DNA of 64,000 bases from Alphaproteobacteria bacterium 32-64-14 (GTDB lineage: Bacteria > Pseudomonadota > Alphaproteobacteria > Caulobacterales > Hyphomonadaceae), in assembly GCA_002280725.1 (NCBI GenBank), contig NCEM01000012.1, positions 1-64,000 on the forward strand, in the 5' to 3' direction. Positions 1 through 8,075 of this stretch are shown here, piece after piece (position 1 is the first letter of the stretch; each line of letters starts with the position of its first letter). The position numbers and the translations under genes were made by a program. Below the pieces are notes generated by a model. The model was not told the DNA's origin. It was given only the letters and a program-made list of their open reading frames with translations, and made no database searches.

Positions 1-103
1 TTTGCGGGCTTGGTGTTTGATTTTGCTCGGGACGCCGGAAGGTTTTCCGACGGATTTGCGAAGGCTGTTTCCCCGCATCTGGCGTCAGGGAGCACGGCCT
101 CGT

Positions 104-173
104 GGTTCGACAGGCTCACCATGAGGCCTCTCAACTGCCAGTGAGGGAGCGCCTCATCCTGAGCTTGTCGAAG
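104..173. repeat. REP-like intergenic inverted repeat
   Basis: Two arms, 106-126 and 152-172, are near-complementary. TTCGACAGGCTCA pairs with TGAGCTTGTCGAA, and the ATGAGG and CCTCAT parts also pair, around a 25-base centre. This sequence type (TTCGACA.GCTCA / CCTCATCCTGAGCTTGTCGAA) is a dispersed intergenic palindrome I recognise from many alphaproteobacterial chromosomes. A half copy lies at 46371-46394. The rest of bases 1-246, downstream of smpB, shows no gene that I can support. Confidence 0.7.
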
Positions 174-246
174 GACGGGGCGCGGCGCGCGGGGTTTTCG
201 CTGCTGCGCAGCGAGTGCCGGGCGGGGGCCCGGCGGTCCAGAGGGC

Positions 247-759
247 CTACCCTCTTGCGCGGAGGATGCGGCCTTTCTGGCGGTCCCAGTCGCGTTTTTT
301 CTCGACGTCGCGTTTGTCGGGGGCCTTGCGGCCGGTGGCGAGGGCGAGCTTGATTTTGGCCACGCCGGTGGGGCCGAAATAGAGTTCCAGCGGGACCAGT
401 GTGCGGCCTTCGCGGTTCACGGCGCCCATGAGGCGGTTGTACTCGCGCTTCTTCACCAGCAGGATCCGCTTGCGGCCGGGATCGTGGTTGAACTGGCCGG
501 CGGGCGGATAGGTGGGGATGGTGGCGTTGACCATCACGATCTGGCCGTCTTCCTCACGCGCGTAGGCTTCGGCGATGTTAGCGCGGCCTTCACGCAGGGA
601 CTTCACCTCGGAACCGGTCAGCACGATGCCGACTTCGAGACTGTCGACGATCTCGTAGTTGCGGCGGGCCTGGCGGTTTTCGGCCACCATCTTCTGCGCC
701 AACTGGCGCCGGGTTTTGCCCTTGGGATTCTGGCCGCCGGATTTGGGAGGTTGGGCCAT
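247..759 (-). CDS. smpB: SsrA-binding protein SmpB
   Basis: SmpB binds tmRNA and delivers it to stalled ribosomes for trans-translation in the cytoplasm. The 170-residue product has the family signatures: RRNYEIVDSLEVGIVLTGSE near the N-terminus, KSLREGRANIAEAYA, and the basic C-terminal tail with KRDVEKKRDWDRQKGRILR. Length is slightly above the usual 150-160 because of an N-terminal extension rich in Gly, Pro and Lys. The start codon shares one base with the dapA stop (TGATG), so the two are probably translationally coupled. No tmRNA gene was recognised in this window. Confidence 0.97.
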   Translation of the reverse strand: MAQPPKSGGQNPKGKTRRQLAQKMVAENRQARRNYEIVDSLEVGIVLTGSEVKSLREGRANIAEAYAREEDGQIVMVNATIPTYPPAGQFNHDPGRKRILLVKKREYNRLMGAVNREGRTLVPLELYFGPTGVAKIKLALATGRKAPDKRDVEKKRDWDRQKGRILRARG

Positions 760-1637
760 CAGAGGACCCCGGCTTCCTTCATGCCGGCCTCGATCTCTTG
801 TCTCACGTCAGCCGACTGGACGGAGACGAGCGGCAGGCGGACATCGTCCGTGCAGAGACCAAGCAGCGAGAGCGCGTACTTGGCCGGAGCCGGGCTCGCC
901 TCGAGGAACATGGCGCGGTGGAGACGGGCCAGCGTGTCGTTGAGGCGGCGGGCCTCGGCATAATCGCCGCGCAGGGTTGCTTCCTGCAGGGCGGCGCACT
1001 GATACGGCGCGACGTTGGCCGTGACCGAGATGCAGCCGACGCCGCCCTGGGAGTTGAAGCCGACAGCGGTTCCATCCTCGCCCGAGATCTGGATGAAATC
1101 CTTGCCGGCGAGCGCGGTGTGGCGGGCGACCCGGTTAAGATCGGCGGAAGCGTCCTTAATCCCGATGATGTTGGGGAGTTTTGCTAGGCGGCCGATCAGT
1201 TCCGGCTGCATGTCGGAACCCGTGCGGCCCGGCACGTTGTAGAGGAAAATTGGCAGTTGGACGGCTTCCACCAAAGTTTTGTAGTGCGCATAAACGCCTT
1301 CTTGGGTCGGCCTGTTATAATATGGGTTCACGACAAGGGCTGCTGACGCGCCGACCGACTTGGCATGCTGGGTGAGGCTTATGGCCTCGTCCGTCGAATT
1401 GGAGCCTGCGCCCGCAATGACCGGAATACGGCCCGCAGCCGTCTTTACACAGAGTTCCACGACCGCGCGGTGTTCATCGTGCGACAGCGTGGACGCCTCG
1501 CCCGTGGTTCCGCAGACGACCAGCCCGTGGGTTCCGGCGGCGACCTGGCGCTCCACCAGCGCCACGAATGCCTTCTCGTCGACCTGTCCCATGCGGAAAG
1601 GCGTGACGAGGGCGGGCATGGAGCCTTTGAACAGCAT
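759..1637 (-). CDS. dapA: 4-hydroxy-tetrahydrodipicolinate synthase
   Basis: This enzyme condenses pyruvate with aspartate semialdehyde, the first committed step of the lysine/diaminopimelate pathway. The 292-residue TIM barrel keeps the catalytic set at the same numbering as E. coli DapA: Thr44 (CGTTGE), Tyr107 (NPYYNRP), Tyr133 (LYNVPGRTG) and the Schiff-base Lys161 (IIGIKDAS). It is followed by smpB in a one-base overlap, a common alphaproteobacterial pairing. The divergent lytic transglycosylase starts about 90 bases away, so both promoters must lie in that short gap. Confidence 0.97.
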   Translation of the reverse strand: MLFKGSMPALVTPFRMGQVDEKAFVALVERQVAAGTHGLVVCGTTGEASTLSHDEHRAVVELCVKTAAGRIPVIAGAGSNSTDEAISLTQHAKSVGASAALVVNPYYNRPTQEGVYAHYKTLVEAVQLPIFLYNVPGRTGSDMQPELIGRLAKLPNIIGIKDASADLNRVARHTALAGKDFIQISGEDGTAVGFNSQGGVGCISVTANVAPYQCAALQEATLRGDYAEARRLNDTLARLHRAMFLEASPAPAKYALSLLGLCTDDVRLPLVSVQSADVRQEIEAGMKEAGVL

Positions 1638-1726
1638 GGTCGCGAGCGATCCTGATTTTTTTGGCCATGAATGGTGGGCAAACTTTGGTCGGTCTCTCGA
1701 GCGACTCGCGGGATAATCATTTGAAC

Positions 1727-3796
1727 ATGGGTTTTGGCAAGCAAATGTCCTTGGTCCGCCGCTTAACTCTTGGGGGTGTTGCGGCTGCGGCGCTTGGCGT
1801 GGCGGCGGTAGCGTCGGCGAACCCGCCTGCCCCGTCGATCAAGCCGGCGAACGTGGCGGCCAAGTCCGTTTGGATCGAGGCGGGCGATTTCAGCCTGCTG
1901 ACCCGGGCGATGGACGCGGCTGACACCAGCCAGTGGGGTCAGGTGCGGTCTCTGCTCGGCCGGATTTCGGACCCCGGCGCGCAGGCGCTTGTGCGCTGGC
2001 GCATCCTGACGGATGGCAGCGCCGGATCGGGTTTCAACGAGTTGCGCGACGCGCTGGAGGAATTCAAGGACTGGCCCGATCGCGACAAGATCGAAGACCA
2101 GATGGAGATCCTGATCTCGCGCTCGCCGCTTGGCGCGGACGAGCGGATCGCCTGGCTTGCAGCGCGCGGACCGCGCACGAGCGATGGCGTGCTGGCGCTG
2201 ACGGACGCCTACAACTCGCAGGGACGGCGCGAGGACATGGTGCGCGTGGCGCGCGAGGCGTGGCGCACGCGGCCGATGAGCGGGGATGCACTGACGACGC
2301 TGCAGGCGCAGTTCAGCCCGGAGTTCACGCAGGAAGACCATTACGCGCGCGCCGACATGTTCCTGTGGCGGGGCGACACGGCCGGCGCGCAGGCGCTGGC
2401 GCCGAAGCTGAGCGCGGGACGCAAGGCGGTGATCGAGGCGCGGGTGGCGCTGATCCGCAACACCAAGCAGATCGACAAGCTGGTGAAGGCCGTGCCGGAC
2501 GCCTATGCGGACGATGCGGGCCTGCTGTACGAGCGGGCGCGCCATGCGGACCGCCGGGGCAGAACTTCCGACGAGCTGTCCTTCCTGCTACGCATCAATG
2601 GCGAGTCTGCGCCGGCGGTGGGCCGCGAGGACATCTGGAACGAGAAGCAGTCGGTCGTGCGCCGCATGATCCGCGAACGGAATTTCTCGACGGCCTATCA
2701 GCTGGCCGCGGGCCATGGCCTGACGCAGGGCGAGTCCTTCCGCGACGCCGAGTGGATGGCGGGCTGGCTGGCCTTGTCGCGGTTGAACGATGCGAAGAAG
2801 GCCGAGGCGCACTTCCTGGTGTTTGGCGCGGGCGTGCAGACGCCGATCAGCATCGCGCGCGCGCAATACTGGCTTGGCGAAGCGCTGGCGGCGCAGGGAC
2901 GCAACGAGGAAGCGCAGGCGGCCTATGTGGCCGGGGCGAAGTATCCGTTCGTGTTCTATGGGCAGCTTGCCGCCGAGAAGGCCGGCGCGTTGGCGCCTGA
3001 GCTGAAGATGCTGGACCTTGGCAGCCACAGCGCGCCGACGGACCTGGAGCGCGCCGATTTTGCGCGGAGGCCGGCTGTGCGCGCGTCGATCCTGCTGGCG
3101 GAGGCAGGACGGCTGGTGAGTTTCGAGCGGTTCCACTTTGCGCTGGACGATGTGCTGACCACGCCGGTTGAGCATCAGATGCTGTTCGATATCGCGGCGG
3201 GCTATCTGGAGATGCGTGCGGCTGTGCGTGGCGCGAAAGCCGGGCTGGGCCGTGGCATCGTGGCGCCGGATGCGGTGTTTCCGATCCTGCCACTGCCGCC
3301 GAGCCCGCGTTCGGGCTCTGCCGAGCCGGCGATGGTGCTGGCGCTGTCGCGGCAGGAGAGCGAGTTCAATCACCGCGCTATCTCGAGCGCGGATGCGCGG
3401 GGGCTGATGCAGATGATCCCGCGCTATGCGCAGGCGGAAGCCAAGATGGTGGGCCTGCCCTACAAGGCGAGCTGGCTGACGGATGATCCGCAATACAACC
3501 TGCGGCTGGGGCGCGGCTTCCTGGACGATCTCGTGGACGACTATGGCGGCTCGTACATCCTGGCCGCCGCCGCCTACAACGCCGGGCCGAGCCGGGCGCG
3601 GCAGTGGATTGCGGACTTTGGCGATCCGCGTGCGGGGACCGATCCAGTGGACTGGATCGAGTGCATCCCGTTCGCAGAGACGCGCAACTATGTGCAGCGC
3701 GTGCTGGAGAACACACTGGTGTATCGTCATCGCCTGACGGGGCAGCCGGTCGAGATCACGCTGTCGGCGGACCTGAAGCGCGGACGGCCGCGGTAG
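1727..3796 (+). CDS. Slt70-type soluble lytic murein transglycosylase
   Basis: The predicted product cleaves the MurNAc-GlcNAc bond of peptidoglycan with formation of a 1,6-anhydro end, acting in the periplasm. It has a signal peptide ([20 protein letters not shown], cut near ASA-N), a long alpha-helical superhelical middle with TPR-like repeats, and a C-terminal SLT domain. That domain carries the catalytic Glu in SRQESEFNH, then GLMQMIP and [11 protein letters not shown]. Length is about 689 residues, normal for Slt70 relatives. The start at 1727 was chosen over an upstream TTG at 1661; an ATG at 1745 is an alternative that leaves the signal peptide intact. Confidence 0.93.
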   Translation: MGFGKQMSLVRRLTLGGVAAAALGVAAVASANPPAPSIKPANVAAKSVWIEAGDFSLLTRAMDAADTSQWGQVRSLLGRISDPGAQALVRWRILTDGSAGSGFNELRDALEEFKDWPDRDKIEDQMEILISRSPLGADERIAWLAARGPRTSDGVLALTDAYNSQGRREDMVRVAREAWRTRPMSGDALTTLQAQFSPEFTQEDHYARADMFLWRGDTAGAQALAPKLSAGRKAVIEARVALIRNTKQIDKLVKAVPDAYADDAGLLYERARHADRRGRTSDELSFLLRINGESAPAVGREDIWNEKQSVVRRMIRERNFSTAYQLAAGHGLTQGESFRDAEWMAGWLALSRLNDAKKAEAHFLVFGAGVQTPISIARAQYWLGEALAAQGRNEEAQAAYVAGAKYPFVFYGQLAAEKAGALAPELKMLDLGSHSAPTDLERADFARRPAVRASILLAEAGRLVSFERFHFALDDVLTTPVEHQMLFDIAAGYLEMRAAVRGAKAGLGRGIVAPDAVFPILPLPPSPRSGSAEPAMVLALSRQESEFNHRAISSADARGLMQMIPRYAQAEAKMVGLPYKASWLTDDPQYNLRLGRGFLDDLVDDYGGSYILAAAAYNAGPSRARQWIADFGDPRAGTDPVDWIECIPFAETRNYVQRVLENTLVYRHRLTGQPVEITLSADLKRGRPR

Positions 3797-3799
3797 GCG

Positions 3800-4147
3800 C
3801 TAGGTTGCGGCTGGGGGCACGGCGAAGTGCCAGCCGTCGGCAGCCTGTTGCCAAAGGCCCTGCGGAACGGCGTTGACCATTTCCTTTGCAGCGGGCGTTT
3901 CCGCGTCCCAGGCGCCCTGGCGCCAGACGTAGACTTTATCCTTGAGCTCCCACTGCCCTTCCTTCCAGACAAAGCCGGCGTCGGCTGGAGAGGACCAGGC
4001 CCTGGCGGCTATTCCGGCCGGCGTAGATGCGTTGGCGTCGGCCACCATCTGGTCGAGCAGCGCGGTGAATTCCGGCGAGTCGAGTCCTTCGCACCCGGCT
4101 GTCGCAACGCAAAGCGTTGCCGCAGCAGCAGCAATGATTATCCGCAT
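3800..4147 (-). CDS. Small putative lipoprotein, unknown function
   Basis: A 115-residue protein with a short hydrophobic N-terminus ending in a lipobox (ATAGC, Cys19), so probably anchored to a membrane as a lipoprotein. The mature part is acidic and Trp-rich (FVWKEGQWELKDKVYVWRQG and a WQQAADGWHF segment near the end), suggesting a small beta-structured domain. I do not recognise the family. It converges with the lytic transglycosylase with a 3-base gap and is divergent from the lactonase-like gene at 4289. Confidence 0.7.
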   Translation of the reverse strand: MRIIIAAAAATLCVATAGCEGLDSPEFTALLDQMVADANASTPAGIAARAWSSPADAGFVWKEGQWELKDKVYVWRQGAWDAETPAAKEMVNAVPQGLWQQAADGWHFAVPPAAT

Positions 4148-4288
4148 GAACCATCCCCACGCACGGATCGATCATCCGATCCAGCCAACAGCCTACGCCC
4201 GCGCACGCCATTCCGTCCATGGCTCGCCCCACCGCGCTTCTACATGACGGCCGATATGCTAGCCTCCGGCAAAACGGGAGGGATGCAC

Positions 4289-5131
4289 ATGAACCGTGTT
4301 GTTGCAGGACTTTCGGCGCTTGCCGCGCTGGCGGCTGCGGGGTGCATGACCACTGCGCCGACCGCGCCTGCTGTGAAGCTGTATGCGCTCGATTGCGGAT
4401 CGTTCGATATGCAGAACACGCAGATGTTCTCACCCAATGGCGAGTTCAACGGCAAGCCGGGGAAGCTGTCCGATCCATGCTTCCTGATACGGCATCCGAA
4501 GGGCGATCTGGTGTGGGACGCGGGCATTCCCTTCGCGATGGCGACGCCGGCGGGGCGGACGTCGCCTATCATGATGTATCGCAGCAAGACGATCGCGGAG
4601 CAGCTTGAGCAGCTTGGGCTTGCGCCCGCCGACATCGAATACTTCTCCGTGTCGCACAGCCACTATGACCACATTGGCGCGGCCAACGTGTTTGCCGGAT
4701 CAACGTGGATCGTGGATGCGGCCGAGCGGGACCTGATGTTCCGCGAGAGCACGCGGAAGACCACCAATTTTGGCTACTACGCGCAGCTGGAGACCGCGAA
4801 GACGCAGCTGATCGAAGGCGGCGCCGATTACGATGTGTTTGGCGATGGCAGCGTGACGCTGATCGCGGCGCATGGGCACACGCAGGGGCATCGCGTGCTG
4901 TTGGTGAAGCTGCCGGATGCGGGGGCGGTCGTGATCGCGGGCGACATGTGGCACCTGGCGGATTCACAGCGGCTGCGCACTGTGCCAGCCAACAATTTCA
5001 GCAAGGAAGAAACGCTGGCGTCGATGGACAAGGTCGAGGCGCTGGTGCGGGACAACAAGGCCCGGCTGGTGCGCCAGCATGTGCCCGAGGATATCGCGGC
5101 GCTGCCGGCGTTTCCGGCGGGGTTGGAGTAG
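4289..5131 (+). CDS. Lipoprotein metallo-beta-lactamase-fold hydrolase, AHL-lactonase-like
   Basis: A 280-residue MBL-fold hydrolase with the zinc motif HSHYDH at residues 123-128, a later AHGHTQGH and the Asp of VIAGD. The overall layout, with an early LDCG and DAGIP before the zinc motif, resembles the N-acyl-homoserine lactonase (AiiA/AttM) branch. Substrate specificity is inference. The N-terminus is a lipoprotein signal (LAAAGC, Cys19), so the enzyme faces the periplasm or outer membrane. The start at 4289 has GGAGGG six bases upstream; the ATG at 4283 would abut it. It stands alone, converging on the threonine dehydratase gene. Confidence 0.85.
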   Translation: MNRVVAGLSALAALAAAGCMTTAPTAPAVKLYALDCGSFDMQNTQMFSPNGEFNGKPGKLSDPCFLIRHPKGDLVWDAGIPFAMATPAGRTSPIMMYRSKTIAEQLEQLGLAPADIEYFSVSHSHYDHIGAANVFAGSTWIVDAAERDLMFRESTRKTTNFGYYAQLETAKTQLIEGGADYDVFGDGSVTLIAAHGHTQGHRVLLVKLPDAGAVVIAGDMWHLADSQRLRTVPANNFSKEETLASMDKVEALVRDNKARLVRQHVPEDIAALPAFPAGLE

Positions 5132-5162
5132 TCAGGCGTTCAACTTGAGTAGTCAGGAGTTG

Positions 5163-5198
5163 CTCCGCTCATCCCGACGAAAGTCGGGATGAGCGGAG
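5163..5198. repeat. Perfect 16-bp stem hairpin between convergent genes
   Basis: CTCCGCTCATCCCGAC (5163-5178) and GTCGGGATGAGCGGAG (5183-5198) are perfectly complementary around a GAAA loop. It sits between the 3' ends of two convergent genes and could stop transcription from both sides, although neither side has a strong U-tract. The core CATCCCGAC-GAAA-GTCGGGATG looks like a dispersed intergenic repeat. Just before it, an 11-base direct repeat GAGTAGTCAGG occurs at 5126-5136 and 5147-5157; its first copy contains the upstream stop codon. Confidence 0.8.
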
Positions 5199-5229
5199 AT
5201 GGATCGCGCTTCTACACCAGCGATGCGCC

Positions 5230-6237
5230 CTAAGCTGGCGGCGGGCGGGCGATTGCCTTTGCGAACATCTCCGCGTCGACGTTTCCGCCGGACAGCACGA
5301 TCAGCACGGGGCCGCGCGATGCGAAGTGGGCGCGGTTGTTGAGGAGGACGGCGAGTGCGTTGGCGCCGCCGGGTTCGGCGACCAGCTTCAGGTGATGGAA
5401 GGCGAACGACATCGCATCGAGCAGCTGATCGTTGCTGGCGGTGAAGCCGCCTTTGACGCGGCGCTTGTGGATCTCGAACGCGAGCACGCCGGGCTCGGGC
5501 GACATCAGCGCGTCGGCGATGGAGCGCACGCCGGGGGCGTTGGCCACGATCTTTTTGGCGTCCAGCGAGCGGATGAGATCGTCATGGCCTTTAGGCTCAG
5601 CGACATAGACGTCGGTTGAGGGCGAGAGTGCCTCGAACGCCACGGCGACGCCGCCGAGGAGGCCGCCGCCGGAGGCGTTGCAGATCAGCGAGCCGAAGGT
5701 GACGCCCATGGCGGCGGCGTCCAGCGCGGCTTCGCGGCCGGCTGTGCCCTGCCCGGCCATGATCCAGCTGTCGTCGAAGGGGCGGATGGTGGTGGCGCCT
5801 GAGCGCGCGGCGATCTCGGCGGAAATGGCTTCGCGGCTTTCGTTGATGCGATCATAGAGGCGCACTTCGGCGCCGCGGCGGCGCGTGCTTTCGATCTTTG
5901 CGGCGGGGGCGTCTGACGGCATCACGATGGTGGCCTTCATGCCGAGCACCTTCGCGGTTTCGGCGACGCCCTGGGCGTGGTTGCCGGACGAGAAGGCGAC
6001 GACGCCCTTGGGCCGGTCAGCATCCGGGATGCGGCTGATGCGATTCCAGGCGCCGCGCATCTTGAACGAGCCGGTGCGCTGGAGCATTTCCGGCTTGATC
6101 CAGACGGGCGCGCCGACGGCTGCATCGAGCGCATCGGAGCGCAGCAGCGGCGTGTGGACGATTATGCCCTTCAGGCGCAGGGCGGCGTCTTCGATGTCGG
6201 CAAACGTGGGCAGGTCGCGCAGGGGATCGGTGATCAT
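5230..6237 (-). CDS. Threonine/serine dehydratase, PLP fold type II
   Basis: Predicted to deaminate L-threonine (or serine) to the 2-oxo acid with pyridoxal phosphate. The 335-residue protein has the PLP lysine in GSFKMRGA (Lys59), the substrate Ser-Gly-Asn-His loop SSGNHAQGVA, and the phosphate-binding glycine loop SGGGLLGG near residue 190. There is no C-terminal ACT regulatory domain, so it matches the short, catabolic or serine racemase-like branch rather than IlvA. It may also act on hydroxyaspartate or as a racemase; sequence alone does not decide. Confidence 0.9.
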   Translation of the reverse strand: MITDPLRDLPTFADIEDAALRLKGIIVHTPLLRSDALDAAVGAPVWIKPEMLQRTGSFKMRGAWNRISRIPDADRPKGVVAFSSGNHAQGVAETAKVLGMKATIVMPSDAPAAKIESTRRRGAEVRLYDRINESREAISAEIAARSGATTIRPFDDSWIMAGQGTAGREAALDAAAMGVTFGSLICNASGGGLLGGVAVAFEALSPSTDVYVAEPKGHDDLIRSLDAKKIVANAPGVRSIADALMSPEPGVLAFEIHKRRVKGGFTASNDQLLDAMSFAFHHLKLVAEPGGANALAVLLNNRAHFASRGPVLIVLSGGNVDAEMFAKAIARPPPA

Positions 6238-6358
6238 GGGCGCGCTTCTACGCCTTCATGCTGTTGAGACAATACCGGAACCCGCAAACCGACGATGCTG
6301 ACAGCAGCTTGGCAGCAGGGGGCGGGTAGACCGGATGTCAGAGAGAAGGAGCCCGCTC

Positions 6359-6757
6359 ATGACACTCACCGCCTCCTGCCATTGCGGCGCGACGCAGATC
6401 GAACTGCCGGCGCTGCCCACGTCGATCAAATCCTGCAATTGCACCTTCTGTCATCGCAGCGGCGCGGTGTGGGGGTATTACGATCCGGCGGAGGTGAAGA
6501 TCATCTCGGCGGCGCACGATGCGATCTATTCGCCGAGCGGCATGAACCATCACCATTTCTGCAGCCAGTGCGGCGGCAATACGCACGGGTCCTCGCCGGA
6601 CTGGGCGTCGACGTACAACAATGACGGGACGCTGAAGCCGGGCATGGCCGGCGGCGTGCCTGAAAAGCGGACGGCTGCCGTCAACCTGCGGATGATCATC
6701 GACCTTGATCTCGACACGGTGGAGATCGTGAAGGTGGATGGGCGGACTAGCTGGTAG
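6359..6757 (+). CDS. GFA family zinc protein (CENP-V/GFA fold)
   Basis: A 132-residue protein of the Gfa (glutathione-dependent formaldehyde-activating enzyme-like) family. It has the expected zinc-ligand pattern SCHCGATQIE, CNCTFCHR and CSQCGGNT. Most members have no proven formaldehyde role. The start at 6359 follows GAGAAGGAG at 6343-6351 with normal spacing; an ATG at 6335 lies upstream of that ribosome site. A second, distinct GFA protein is encoded at 22633-23037. Confidence 0.9.
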   Translation: MTLTASCHCGATQIELPALPTSIKSCNCTFCHRSGAVWGYYDPAEVKIISAAHDAIYSPSGMNHHHFCSQCGGNTHGSSPDWASTYNNDGTLKPGMAGGVPEKRTAAVNLRMIIDLDLDTVEIVKVDGRTSW

Positions 6758-6787
6758 GATCGGGACGGCCTTGAGCCAAACCAACGG

Positions 6788-6906
6788 TGTCATTCTCGGC
6801 CTTGTGCCGAGAATCCCGGTTAGAGGTTGCGGTGGGATGCGTTGGCTTTCCCGATGACGATACAACCGAGATCCCCGGGATGCGCTTCGCTTACCCGAGG
6901 ATGACA
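6788..6906. repeat. 119-bp MITE/REP-like element with terminal inverted repeats
   Basis: The ends TGTCATTCTCGG (6788-6799) and CCGAGGATGACA (6895-6906) are inverted repeats with one mismatch. Inside the left end is a hairpin, TTCTCGGC-cttgt-GCCGAGAA (6793-6813), and the centre has ACCGAGATCCCCGGGAT. This architecture is a dispersed non-coding element type known from many alphaproteobacteria. It fills the gap between the convergent GFA and nitronate monooxygenase genes and contains no gene. Confidence 0.75.
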
Positions 6907-6934
6907 GCGGTGGATGACAGGGCCGGAGAGGCCT

Positions 6935-7918
6935 TTAGCCGGCGTGAGCTGACACGGCCAGTCCGAGCTTCGCTTTCGCCGCGTTGTATTCGCTCACCAG
7001 CTTTGCGACGTACTCGCCTGCGCTCATGCGGGCGTTGATGCCGCCGACGCCCTGGCCGGCGCCCCAGACGTCTTTCCACGCTTTCGCCTTGGAGCCTTCG
7101 CCGGACTGGAAGCTCATCGTGGCCTTGTCGCCGTCGGGAAGGTTGTTGGGGTCCATGCCGGCCTTGGCGATGGAGGGCGCGAGGTAGTTGCCGGAGACGC
7201 CGGTGAACAGCGAGGAATAGACGATGTCCTTCGCCGCGCTGGCGACAATCATGTCCTTGTAGCCCTCGACGGCGCGGGCTTCGTGCGTGGGAATGAAGGC
7301 GGAGCCGATATAGGCGAAGTCGGCGCCCATGGCCTGGGCGGCGAGAACCTGTCCGCCATTGGAGATCGCGCCGGAAAGAGCCAGCGGGCCATCGAAGAAC
7401 TGGCGGATTTCGGAGATCAGCGCGAAGGGCGAGAGGATGCCGGCGTGGCCGCCCGCGCCCGTGCAGACGGCGATGAGGCCATCGGCGCCCTTTTCCAGCG
7501 CCTTGTGGGCGAAGACGATGTTGATGATGTCGTGCAGCACGATGCCGCCATAGGAGTGGATGGCGGCGTTCACCTCGGGCCGGGCGCCGAGCGAGGTGAT
7601 GACCATCGGCACTTTATGTTTGACGCAGAGCGCCAGGTCTTCGTCGATCCGGTTGTTCGACTTGTGCACGATGAGGTTGACGGCGTAGGGCGCGATCTTG
7701 GCGGCCGGGTTGGCGCGGCGGGCGGCGGCCAGCGCCTCATTGATCTGGGACAGCCATTCGTCGAGCTGTTCGAGGGGCCGCGCGTTCAGCGACGGGAAGG
7801 AGCCGATCACCCCGGCCTTACACTGGGCGATCACCAGATCGGGGTTCGAGATGATGAACAGGGGCGAGCCGATGACCGGGATCGACAGCTGGTTGGCGAG
7901 CAAGGCGGGTATGGCCAT
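6935..7918 (-). CDS. Nitronate monooxygenase-like FMN oxidoreductase
   Basis: A 327-residue TIM-barrel flavoprotein of the nitronate monooxygenase/2-nitropropane dioxygenase family, which oxidises alkyl nitronates (often propionate-3-nitronate) with FMN. Recognisable parts are PVIGSPLFIISNPDLV at the N-terminus, GADGLIAVCTGAGGHAG in the middle, and ALSGAISNGGQVLAAQAMGA followed by DFAYIGSAF, the FMN phosphate site. The start at 7918 begins the conserved domain at once; reading further upstream only adds non-homologous sequence. No strong ribosome site is visible. It is divergent from mutA. Confidence 0.9.
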   Translation of the reverse strand: MAIPALLANQLSIPVIGSPLFIISNPDLVIAQCKAGVIGSFPSLNARPLEQLDEWLSQINEALAAARRANPAAKIAPYAVNLIVHKSNNRIDEDLALCVKHKVPMVITSLGARPEVNAAIHSYGGIVLHDIINIVFAHKALEKGADGLIAVCTGAGGHAGILSPFALISEIRQFFDGPLALSGAISNGGQVLAAQAMGADFAYIGSAFIPTHEARAVEGYKDMIVASAAKDIVYSSLFTGVSGNYLAPSIAKAGMDPNNLPDGDKATMSFQSGEGSKAKAWKDVWGAGQGVGGINARMSAGEYVAKLVSEYNAAKAKLGLAVSAHAG

Positions 7919-8075
7919 GGGTGAGGAGGTCCCGTTTGTGAATCGGCGGGGCTGCCCCGCGTTTGAGCCGACCATACCGCTCGCGACAGGTGCGGCAATG
8001 CGGGCAAGACGCCGCAAACCCTTGACGTAGCGCGATGCCAATGCCTGATGGCCCACGACTTTGTCAGAGAGATTC

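Noticed and set aside
102..353. Open reading frame over the 5' repeat and antisense to smpB
   Set aside because: It overlaps smpB on the other strand, is arginine-rich without any motif, and is explained by high-GC codon shadows.
5145..5225. CRISPR-like repeat
   Set aside because: Only a single palindrome and one 11-base direct repeat; no regular spacing or cas genes.
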